From WTHC01 sp965218725 (GTDB lineage Archaea; Thermoproteota; Nitrososphaeria; Nitrososphaerales; Nitrosopumilaceae), in NCBI GenBank assembly GCA_965218725.1, contig CBDCLO010000002.1, positions 775,000-838,999 of the forward strand: a DNA stretch of 64,000 bases, in the 5' to 3' direction. A model generated the notes under the pieces. It did not search any database and was not told the origin of the DNA. It saw only the letters and a program-made list of their open reading frames with translations. A program made the position numbers and the translations under genes. Below are positions 8,427 through 16,098 of this stretch, piece by piece (the stretch's first letter is position 1; every line of letters begins with the position of its first letter).

Positions 8427-9509
8427 CTAAATCTTGCCATTCTTGTATAGTAATTCAGCTAACAAAATTGCACCTTTTGCTGATCCCATTTTTTTATTAT
8501 GTGAAAATAAAACATATTTTATTCCATTAGTGAATACAGATTCGGTTTCTAGTCTTCCAATTGTAGTAGTCATGCCACCATTTACATCTCTATCTAACCT
8601 TGGTTGTGGTCTTGTTGGTTCGTCGTGTATAGCATAATAATATGATGGCGCAGAAGGAAGCCCAGAGACACTGACATTCTTTGAATATTTAAAGTAGGAC
8701 TCCTTTGCAGAATCAGGATTTATAGGTTTTGATGTTTCAATTGATACAGATTCTGTGTGACCATCTATTACTGGAACACGTGTACATGTACAACTGATCT
8801 TTATATCTGCCATCTTGATCTTTCCATCAGAGGTCATCTTGCCAAGTATTTTTGTTGTTTCTATACGCACTTTTTTTTCTTCGTTTGGTATATATGGTAT
8901 TATATTATCTGTGATATCCATGGCTGACACTCCAGGAGTTCTACCGGCACCAGAAATTGCTTGCATCGACGTCATGATAATTTTGTTAGCGCCAAATTTT
9001 TCATAAAGTGGTTTTAGAGTTATTGCTAACCCAATTGTAGTACAGTTTGGTAGTGGAGCTATGAATCCTTTCCAGTTACGATTTTTCTTTTGAACGTCTA
9101 TTAAATTAATATGATCATCATTTATACCAGGTATTAAAATTGGAACGTCATCATCATACCTATATGCAGACGATGTACTCACAACTGGAACATGTTTTGC
9201 AAAATATGATTCTATTTCTCTTGCTGCGCCACTTTCTATTGATGAGAAAATTAAATCTATTTCGTGCGTTTTAACCTCATCTATTGATTTTATGATAATA
9301 TTTTTGACGTAGTTAGGGATTTCAGAGTCTACATGCCAATTTATAATTCCGCTATGAGAGTCTTTTATAGCATCAATATACTTCTTATTAGATGATTTTT
9401 TTGATGCAGCTATTTGAGTAACTTCAAACCATGGATGATTATTCAGTGCCACCACAAATTCCTGGCCTACTGACCCAGTGGCTCCTATAATTGCAATTCT
9501 TTTTTTCAC
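8427..9509 (-). CDS. asd: Aspartate-semialdehyde dehydrogenase family (possibly malonyl/succinyl-CoA reductase)
   Basis: The 360-residue protein has the archaeal/fungal ASADH layout: Rossmann motif IGATGSVGQEF at residues 7-17, catalytic cysteine in APLPNCTTIGLA (about 152-163), SGAGRTPG (about 188-195) and the active-site histidine region VIDGHTESVSIE. It reduces aspartyl-phosphate for Thr/Met/Lys synthesis. In Thaumarchaeota a homologue of this family has been proposed to act as malonyl-CoA reductase in the 3-hydroxypropionate/4-hydroxybutyrate cycle, and sequence alone does not separate the two. GTG start. It is divergent from the cobalamin operon. Confidence 0.85.
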   Translation of the reverse strand: MKKRIAIIGATGSVGQEFVVALNNHPWFEVTQIAASKKSSNKKYIDAIKDSHSGIINWHVDSEIPNYVKNIIIKSIDEVKTHEIDLIFSSIESGAAREIESYFAKHVPVVSTSSAYRYDDDVPILIPGINDDHINLIDVQKKNRNWKGFIAPLPNCTTIGLAITLKPLYEKFGANKIIMTSMQAISGAGRTPGVSAMDITDNIIPYIPNEEKKVRIETTKILGKMTSDGKIKMADIKISCTCTRVPVIDGHTESVSIETSKPINPDSAKESYFKYSKNVSVSGLPSAPSYYYAIHDEPTRPQPRLDRDVNGGMTTTIGRLETESVFTNGIKYVLFSHNKKMGSAKGAILLAELLYKNGKI

Positions 9510-9584
9510 AAATAAAATTTTATTTTATTATAATAATACCTTACTATTATTAATCAACATATATGATTATTATTATATATTGAT

Positions 9585-10670
9585 ATGGAACTAAATACAC
9601 ATAAAAAAATAACCATGCGTTCCCAAATTAAACATGGTGGATTATACGGTATAGATAATCAAAATATTATTGATTTTAGTTCTAGTGTGAATCCAATAGG
9701 CTATCCGCAGGTTGTAGTATCAATAATAAAAAAGATATTTTATTACTTACCAATTTATCCTGATCCAGATTCTAAGCAATTATGTAAAAACCTAAGTAAA
9801 CATATTAACACCAAAATGAATCAAATTATTATTGGTAATGGTTCTATTGAAATAATTTATAATTTTTGTCAAGCATTTTTACAGAAAAAGATATCTGTAT
9901 TAATACCAATTCCAACATTTGGAGAATATGAAGCTGCAGCAAGATTGAACGATTGTAAAATTACATTTTTTAAAACAATGAATCTTAATCATGATATTGA
10001 GATTTTTTTAAAAAAAATACCAAAAAATGGATGTGTATTCATTTGTAATCCAAACAATCCTACTGGAATATTAATTAAAAAAAAATCAATGTTAAGGATC
10101 ATAAAGATAGCACAAATGAGGTCTACTATAATTTTTATTGATGAATGTTTTATGGAACTAGTCTACATATCAGACGAGTCTGTAATTAAACATGTAAAAC
10201 ATTTTGATAATTTATTTTTATTACGTTCACTAACAAAATCTTTTGGATTAGCGGGACTAAGAATTGGTTATGGTGTGAGTAATAACAAATTAATTGAAAT
10301 ATTAAAAAAAATAAAAATTCCATGGAGTGTTAACATTATTGCACAGAAAGTAGCGCTGTCATTACTATATAACAAATCTCATCTAGAAAAAAGCAAAAAA
10401 TTGATTAAAAATGAAATGGCATATCTTATTAATTCTATTTCTAAATTAGATGATTTCATTTGTTATGATTCATCAACAAATTTTATTTTGATAAAAGCTA
10501 ATCTAAACGTAGATATTTTACAAAAAAAATTGATCACAAAAAAAATTTTAATTAGAAATTGTAGTAATTTTAGAGGCTTGAATAGTAGTTTTTTTAGAGT
10601 ATCTATTAGAACACATAAAGAAAACCTAAAATTGGTAAAAGCACTAGAGTCTGTATCACGAAAACACTAA
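9585..10670 (+). CDS. cobD: Threonine-phosphate decarboxylase-like PLP aminotransferase (cobalamin)
   Basis: A fold-type I PLP enzyme of 361 residues. HGGLYG and DFSSSVNPIG near the N-terminus are typical of L-threonine-O-3-phosphate decarboxylases, which make the aminopropanol phosphate arm of cobalamin; FICNPNNPTG and the PLP lysine in SLTKSFGLAGLRIGY (about residue 215) define the fold. It is similar to HisC (a separate hisC lies at 32805), but the position at the head of cobQ-cbiB-cobS-cobY favours the decarboxylase role. Its stop codon overlaps the next ATG by one base. Confidence 0.8.
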   Translation: MELNTHKKITMRSQIKHGGLYGIDNQNIIDFSSSVNPIGYPQVVVSIIKKIFYYLPIYPDPDSKQLCKNLSKHINTKMNQIIIGNGSIEIIYNFCQAFLQKKISVLIPIPTFGEYEAAARLNDCKITFFKTMNLNHDIEIFLKKIPKNGCVFICNPNNPTGILIKKKSMLRIIKIAQMRSTIIFIDECFMELVYISDESVIKHVKHFDNLFLLRSLTKSFGLAGLRIGYGVSNNKLIEILKKIKIPWSVNIIAQKVALSLLYNKSHLEKSKKLIKNEMAYLINSISKLDDFICYDSSTNFILIKANLNVDILQKKLITKKILIRNCSNFRGLNSSFFRVSIRTHKENLKLVKALESVSRKH

Positions 10671-11494
10671 TGGTACAAGGAACATCATCAAGTTCTGGTA
10701 AAACAGTTCTAGTAACTGCACTATGTAGAATATTTAAAAATTTTGGCTATGATGTCGCACCATTTAAATCTCAAAATATGTCTAACTTTGTTTATAGGTT
10801 AGATAAGCTTGAAATATCAGTAGCACAGACAGTCCAGGCCATTGCTGCAAAAACAGAAATTACAACTGACATTAATCCAATTTTATTAAAACCAATAGGT
10901 CATAATAGAATCTCTGTATTCGTAAAAGGTAAATTGTATAAAGACATGCATATTACTGATTATTATAAAAATTTTATTAAGAAAGGTTTTAGAATTGCAG
11001 TAGATTCTCTTCATAATCTACAAAAGAATCATGATTTAATAATAATTGAAGGAGCTGGTTCTCCTGTTGAAATAAACATACAAAAATTTGATATAGCAAA
11101 TATGAAAATTGCAGAACATGTTAAATCTCCGGTGATTTTAATTACAGATATAGATCGTGGTGGTTCATTTGCTAGTATAGTTGGCACAGTTAATTTATTA
11201 AACAAATCCCATAAATCATTAGTCAAAGGATTCATATTTAATAGATTTAGAGGTGATGAAAACATACTCAAATCTGGATTTAAAAAACTAAAACAAAAAA
11301 CTGGAAAACCTGTACTGGGGATAATACCAAAATTTAATTTTTTATTACCAGAAGAAGATTCATTAGGAAATGTATACAATAATACTATTTTGAATAACCA
11401 GAATATGAAGAATATAGATTATGTAATAGAAAAAATGAGTAAACTAATACAAAATAGAATAGATATTAAAGTCATTAAAGACTTGATATGTTAG
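10670..11494 (+). CDS. cobQ: Cobyric acid synthase, N-terminal domain only
   Basis: This has the CobQ/CbiP start: P-loop GTSSSSGKT, then APFKSQNMSN, IIIEGAGSPVEIN, DIDRGGSFAS and LLPEEDSLG. CobQ amidates adenosylcobyrinate side chains. At 274 residues it ends soon after the synthetase domain, whereas the usual protein is near 480-500 and carries a C-terminal glutamine amidotransferase domain. The cbiB gene begins 7 bases before its stop, so no frame for the missing half follows. Either another protein supplies ammonia or this lineage has a reduced enzyme. Confidence 0.85.
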   Translation: MVQGTSSSSGKTVLVTALCRIFKNFGYDVAPFKSQNMSNFVYRLDKLEISVAQTVQAIAAKTEITTDINPILLKPIGHNRISVFVKGKLYKDMHITDYYKNFIKKGFRIAVDSLHNLQKNHDLIIIEGAGSPVEINIQKFDIANMKIAEHVKSPVILITDIDRGGSFASIVGTVNLLNKSHKSLVKGFIFNRFRGDENILKSGFKKLKQKTGKPVLGIIPKFNFLLPEEDSLGNVYNNTILNNQNMKNIDYVIEKMSKLIQNRIDIKVIKDLIC

Positions 11495-12453
11495 AATTAA
11501 TAATTATAGTGTTTATTGCGCTGGAATTAGATCTGTTGATTGGTGATCCTAGAAATAAATATCATCCTACAGCTTTGCTAGGAACTTTTATATATAAATT
11601 AGTACAAATAGCAAAAAAAATAAACAAAGAAGAAAAATTTTTAGGTTTTGTATTAGTTACGGTAACGTTAATCCCAATTCTATTTCTACTAACAATTTTT
11701 ATGAATTTTAGTGACGGTATTTTTGTATACTGTAAAAAAAATTGTTTTATACTTTATTCCATATTAATTATGTTAACTTCTATTTTATTAAAAATGACTA
11801 TTTCTATAAATGGAATGGAAAAGCATGCAATATTAATTATTAATGAAATAGACAATGATAATATCATTGAAGCAAGAAAAAAATTATCAATGATAGTAAA
11901 TAGAGACACATCACAATTAGACAAAAATCATGTTATGTCTGGAATTTTGGAGAGTATGAGCGAAAACATTGTAGATGGAATTACTGGGCCATTGTTTTAT
12001 TTTTCCATATTTGGAATATTTGGAGCACTAATTTATCGTGTAATCAATACAATAGATTCTATGATAGGGCATAAAAACAATTTTTTTAAAAACTTAGGAT
12101 GGTTTGGAGCACATTGTGACACTATACTGAACTACCTCCCTTCACGACTAACAGGATTTACTATTATTATATGTTCTATGTTATTTGGATATGACTGGAA
12201 AAACTCATATAAAATAATGAAACAATTCCATGATAAAACTATAAGCTGTAATTCTGGATACCCAATTTCAGCATTAGCAGGTGCACTAAAAACCAAATTT
12301 GAGAAAATAGGCTATTACACTATTGGTGAAGAAACAACTAATATTACAACAAAACATGTAGTGTCATCCATAAAAATGATGAAGTTTGTATCAGTTATGT
12401 TTTGTATCATATTTATAATTCCTATAGTGATATTATTGTCATATTTTGGTTGA
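11488..12453 (+). CDS. cbiB: Adenosylcobinamide-phosphate synthase
   Basis: A 321-residue membrane protein with the CbiB/CobD hallmarks DLLIGDPRNKYHPTALLG (about residues 12-29), RDTSQLDKNHVMSG (about 138-151), ESMSENIVDGITGPLFY (about 154-170) and NTIDSMIGHK (about 190-199). It joins the aminopropanol arm to cobyric acid. It overlaps cobQ by 7 bases and the longest form of cobS by 8 bases, so it sits in a translationally coupled operon. Confidence 0.92.
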   Translation: MLELIIIVFIALELDLLIGDPRNKYHPTALLGTFIYKLVQIAKKINKEEKFLGFVLVTVTLIPILFLLTIFMNFSDGIFVYCKKNCFILYSILIMLTSILLKMTISINGMEKHAILIINEIDNDNIIEARKKLSMIVNRDTSQLDKNHVMSGILESMSENIVDGITGPLFYFSIFGIFGALIYRVINTIDSMIGHKNNFFKNLGWFGAHCDTILNYLPSRLTGFTIIICSMLFGYDWKNSYKIMKQFHDKTISCNSGYPISALAGALKTKFEKIGYYTIGEETTNITTKHVVSSIKMMKFVSVMFCIIFIIPIVILLSYFG

Positions 12454-12460
12454 TCTGTTC

Positions 12461-13186
12461 ATGTTTAGAACAATAAACTCTTTGTTTTCATTTTTAACTA
12501 TAATACCAATTAATAATTCAAATTATGAAATAACAGCAAAAAATATGCATTTTTTTCCAATAGTGGGAATTATTATAGGAATAGTCATTTCAATTGCTGG
12601 TTTTTATCTTTCATTATTTCTGCCCTCATTATTAGTAGGTTTTTTTGTTACATTCTTTATATGCATGATTACTGGGCTTCATCATATTGATGGATTGTCA
12701 GATTTTGCAGATGGAATAATGACAAAAGGCACAATACAAAAAAAACTAGCAGCTATGGATGATCCATTTACAGGAATAGCTGGTACTGTAATAGTTACTT
12801 TTTATATAATAGGAATGATCCTGATCATTTCTATGTTTGATGGTGTTGTTATTTTTAAAGCAATAATTTTAAGTGAAGTAGCTGCTAAATTTTCTATGGT
12901 GCTACAAGCAACCATTAGTTCATCAGCAAAATACGGATGTAATTCAATATTTATAAAAAACATGAAAAATAAAAAACTATTCCTAGTTTCTATGTTTGTA
13001 AGTATTGTTCCAGCTATTTTATTAGCTGGTGTCAGTGGATTATTATTGATTCTAATAGTATCAATATCTGTATATATCATAAAACTAATATCTGAAATTA
13101 ATTTTGGTGGAATCTCTGGAGATACATTTGGTGCAACTAATGAATTAACACGGTTATTATCATTATGCGTGTTTATAATAATATGA
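12461..13186 (+). CDS. cobS: Adenosylcobinamide-GDP ribazoletransferase (cobalamin synthase)
   Basis: An integral membrane protein of about 241 residues with the CobS motif HHIDGLSDFADGI near residues 70-82 and AMDDPFTGIAG near 100. It attaches the lower-ligand nucleoside to adenosylcobinamide-GDP. ATG 12461 gives the usual start (MFRTINSLFSFLTIIPI); a TTG at 12446 is the alternative that would overlap cbiB. The stop is overlapped by the cobY start as ATGA. Confidence 0.9.
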   Translation: MFRTINSLFSFLTIIPINNSNYEITAKNMHFFPIVGIIIGIVISIAGFYLSLFLPSLLVGFFVTFFICMITGLHHIDGLSDFADGIMTKGTIQKKLAAMDDPFTGIAGTVIVTFYIIGMILIISMFDGVVIFKAIILSEVAAKFSMVLQATISSSAKYGCNSIFIKNMKNKKLFLVSMFVSIVPAILLAGVSGLLLILIVSISVYIIKLISEINFGGISGDTFGATNELTRLLSLCVFIII

Positions 13187-13800
13187 TTGGACTAATCATG
13201 GCAGGTGGTAAAAATACTAGAATGAATATAGCAAATGAAAAATTACTTTTAATATATAAACTACCACTGATTTCACATGTAATTAATGCGTTAAAAAACT
13301 CTAAATGTTTTTCTAGGATAATTGCTGTTACTAGTACAAATTGTAAAAAAACAAGAAATCTAATCACTAAATCAGAAATTGAAATTTTTAATACAACCGG
13401 GACTGGTTATGCTTATGATTTAAATCTAGTTTTAACTAAATTAAATGACTATGTTTTCATAGTTTCTGGAGATATGGCATTATTAGATAAACAAATAGTG
13501 AAAAAAATTATCAAATATTATGATGTGGGTAATATATGGACTAGTTATTTGGTAACTAAAGACTTTCTTTCAGCATTACAAATAGTAAATACTGATAGTG
13601 TTATTTTCAAAAATAAAACTTGTTTTTTTACAGGAGTGTCCATAGTAAATTCTCAAAAAATTAGTAACATTAATTATATAAAAGAAAATTATGTCATATT
13701 AAATGACAGAAGAATAGCAGTAAACATAAACACAATGAGTGACTATATCAATCACTGCTTCCTGAAATCTTACCATATATATTTGCTAAAGAACCTGTAG
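13183..13800 (+). CDS. cobY: GTP:adenosylcobinamide-phosphate guanylyltransferase, archaeal type
   Basis: The protein has the nucleotidyltransferase start MIGLIMAGGKNTRM and the VSGDMALL metal site near residue 95. CobY is the archaeal substitute for CobU and makes adenosylcobinamide-GDP, the CobS substrate. ATG 13183 overlaps the cobS stop as ATGA and is preferred over ATG 13165. Length (about 205) is normal for the family. The 3' end runs 53 bases into convergent rps27e. Confidence 0.85.
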   Translation: MIGLIMAGGKNTRMNIANEKLLLIYKLPLISHVINALKNSKCFSRIIAVTSTNCKKTRNLITKSEIEIFNTTGTGYAYDLNLVLTKLNDYVFIVSGDMALLDKQIVKKIIKYYDVGNIWTSYLVTKDFLSALQIVNTDSVIFKNKTCFFTGVSIVNSQKISNINYIKENYVILNDRRIAVNINTMSDYINHCFLKSYHIYLLKNL

Positions 13801-13945
13801 GTGTAGCTATAATATTACCACATGACTTGCAAGTCACAGTTGTTGATACATGAGAAAAAATAATGTTCTCCTCGCTACATTCTCCACATATCACTTGGTG
13901 AAACTTACTATTAGGTTTTGGAATTGGTATATGAGTTTTTTTCAT
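13748..13945 (-). CDS. rps27e: Small ribosomal subunit protein eS27
   Basis: A 65-residue zinc-ribbon ribosomal protein: PKPNSKFHQVICGEC, then VTCKSCGNIIATPTG, typical of eS27. It follows rpl44e by 2 bases on the minus strand, the usual archaeal pairing. The last 53 bases overlap cobY on the other strand. Confidence 0.95.
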   Translation of the reverse strand: MKKTHIPIPKPNSKFHQVICGECSEENIIFSHVSTTVTCKSCGNIIATPTGSLANIYGKISGSSD

Positions 13946-13947
13946 AG

Positions 13948-14223
13948 TTATACCAACTCTAACTTCCTGAGCCTGATTCCATGCTTACTAGTCTTTTTAT
14001 TGCATATTGTACATGTTATTATTGGTGTTATTTTTTTTGTGGTTTTTGCAGGCTTGGCTAACTTCGGAAATTTTTGTCCTCCATAACCTTTTTTATCCTT
14101 TTCATGCCGTCTTTCACCAATAGCTGATCCCCTCCTTTTTCCAGCTTTATAAATTGATATTTTCTGTTTAGTGTATTTATTACATTTAGAACAAAATTTC
14201 CTAACCTCTTTTGGTATATTCAT
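13948..14223 (-). CDS. rpl44e: Large ribosomal subunit protein eL42 (L44e)
   Basis: A 91-residue basic zinc protein with FCSKCNKYTKQKIS, KAGKRRGSAIGERRHEKDKKGYGGQKFP and CTICNKKTSKHGIRLRKLE, which is diagnostic of L44e near the ribosomal E site. ATG 14223 lies about 26 bases from the centre of the shared box A at 14246-14253, so its transcript is probably leaderless. Confidence 0.96.
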   Translation of the reverse strand: MNIPKEVRKFCSKCNKYTKQKISIYKAGKRRGSAIGERRHEKDKKGYGGQKFPKLAKPAKTTKKITPIITCTICNKKTSKHGIRLRKLELV

Positions 14224-14245
14224 GCTTTATTACAAACTATTAGTA

Positions 14246-14253
14246 ATTTAAAT
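14246..14253. promoter_or_regulatory. Bidirectional box A (ATTTAAAT) between rpl44e and ade-like gene
   Basis: The perfectly palindromic octamer is the only clear TATA element in the 64-base divergent gap. It lies 22 bases from the rpl44e ATG and 34 bases from the adenine-deaminase-like ATG, which suits transcription in both directions. Confidence 0.5.
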
Positions 14254-14287
14254 ATCACTTATTAGATACACAACTAATTTAATTTTA

Positions 14288-16054
14288 ATGGCTTATTCTA
14301 CTTTATATTCCATAATCTCTCAACTCAATAAAGTAGCAATGGGCGAAAAACCATGTGATCTGATTTTGAAAAATTGTTCAGTAGTAAATGTTTATACTCA
14401 TGAAATTTTAAAAAATATGCAAATTTCAGTATTACGTGACAGAATTGCATATGTAGGAAATGACGCATCCCATACAATAGGCCCTGATACATTAATTATT
14501 GATCTAGGTGGAATGTATATATCTCCTGGATTTGCAGATTCTCATATCCACATAGACCAATTTATTTTACCAAGTGAAATTGTAAAAAAATCTTTACTAC
14601 ATGGAGTTACTTCTTTTTTTTCTGATCCTATAGATATAGTAAGTGTATGTGGATATAGAGGATTTAAAAATTTTATTAGGATTACAAACAATCTCCCGAT
14701 CAGAATATTTAATGTTGTTCCTGGTGGGTTACCCACAGACAAAAAATTTAGTTATTGTAAAAGTCTTAATAGATCTCAAGAATCATCAGCACTTGATTTA
14801 CCGTATGTACTTGGTTTAGGTGAAGTATTTTCATGGACAAAAATAACAACGCGTGATGATAGAACTATTAAAACATTGTCAAAAATGCTGAAGATGAAAC
14901 TCGTTATTAATGGTCATACAGCTGGTGCTACTGACAAAAAATTAAATGCATGCATTTCATCTGGAGTTTTATCATGTCATGAGCCTATTAATTTTGATGA
15001 ATTTATAGAGCGTCTTAGATTAGGAATGTGGGTAATGATACGTGAAGGCTCTATAAGACGAGATCTGAAAGAAATAATACCACAAATTATTTCAAATGAC
15101 ATATACAAAGAAAAAGTGATGTTTTGTTCTGACGGGTTAAACCCAACAGATATTATAAGATTAGGTCATATAGATTATTGCGTAAGAAAATCAATACAAC
15201 TTGGATTAGATCCTATAGACGCAATTAAAATTGCATCAAAAAATTGTTTTGATTATTATGGGCTAGAAAAAGACTTTGGTGGAATTGCACCTGGAAAAAT
15301 TGCTGATATGATAGTTTTTGATAACATTAAAACAATAAAACCAACAAAAGTTTTTGTAGGAGGTAGTTTAATCGTATCAAATGGAGATATTATATCTAAA
15401 TTATTTAAACATAAAATACCAGATTGGATAAAACAAACAATAAAGAATAAACAATTTTCTAGAAAAGACTTTCAAATACAAACAAAACTAAGTACTGTAA
15501 TTGCTACAACAATAAATATGAAAACCGAGATAATTACAAAGAAAAGTTTTTCTGATCTTCAAAATAAAGACGGTAATGTTGTTCCATCATTTGATAAAGA
15601 TATATGGAAGATCGCTGCATTTGACAGGATATTTAACTATAAACGACATACTGTAAGCTTCTTGAAGAATTTTGGTGCTGAAATAGATGCTTTTGCATCA
15701 ACATGGAACTTCCATGAAAATAATATGATTATAATTGGTTCAAACGAGAATGATATGGCAATAGCTGCAAATCAATTAATTAAAATGAAAGGAGGAATGG
15801 TTGTAATAAAAAATGCCTCTGTAATTGCATCACTTCCATTTCAGTTAGCTGGTATAATGTCAACAGATCCTTTTGAAAAAGTATTGGAAGGCTTTGATCA
15901 TATAAACTCTGTTATATCTGATGCTGGTTGCAAATTTAAGAAACCACATCTTGTAATACTATTCCTACCATTTTTAGCATTACCTGAGATCAGATTATTA
16001 TGTAGTGGAATAATAGACGTTAAAAATAGATCTTATGAACCAATCTTACAATGA
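14288..16054 (+). CDS. Adenine deaminase-like amidohydrolase
   Basis: The 588-residue protein aligns with adenine deaminase along its full length: PGFADSHIHI, HGVTSFFSDP, GLGEVFSWTK, the INGHTAGA histidine, MIREGS, then LGHIDYCVRKSIQLGLDPIDAI and the C-terminal domain ending in FQLAGIMST. Several motifs differ from the usual enzyme: HIHIDQ in place of HIHIESS, FCSDGLN in place of TDD, and WNFHENN in place of HDSHN. The fold and metal site are kept, but the substrate may not be adenine. It starts at ATG 14288 from the shared box A. Confidence 0.75.
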   Translation: MAYSTLYSIISQLNKVAMGEKPCDLILKNCSVVNVYTHEILKNMQISVLRDRIAYVGNDASHTIGPDTLIIDLGGMYISPGFADSHIHIDQFILPSEIVKKSLLHGVTSFFSDPIDIVSVCGYRGFKNFIRITNNLPIRIFNVVPGGLPTDKKFSYCKSLNRSQESSALDLPYVLGLGEVFSWTKITTRDDRTIKTLSKMLKMKLVINGHTAGATDKKLNACISSGVLSCHEPINFDEFIERLRLGMWVMIREGSIRRDLKEIIPQIISNDIYKEKVMFCSDGLNPTDIIRLGHIDYCVRKSIQLGLDPIDAIKIASKNCFDYYGLEKDFGGIAPGKIADMIVFDNIKTIKPTKVFVGGSLIVSNGDIISKLFKHKIPDWIKQTIKNKQFSRKDFQIQTKLSTVIATTINMKTEIITKKSFSDLQNKDGNVVPSFDKDIWKIAAFDRIFNYKRHTVSFLKNFGAEIDAFASTWNFHENNMIIIGSNENDMAIAANQLIKMKGGMVVIKNASVIASLPFQLAGIMSTDPFEKVLEGFDHINSVISDAGCKFKKPHLVILFLPFLALPEIRLLCSGIIDVKNRSYEPILQ

Positions 16055-16098
16055 GAAATATTAAAAAAGGACTACAACGCTACTGAAAGTGAAATTTA

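Noticed and set aside
9510..9584. Cobalamin riboswitch before the cobalamin operon
   Set aside because: The 75-base gap is too short and too AT-rich, with no B12-box-like sequence; only TATA-like elements are seen.
13850..14086. Plus-strand frame across rps27e and rpl44e
   Set aside because: Antisense to two confident ribosomal protein genes; composition is an artefact of AT-rich reverse frames.
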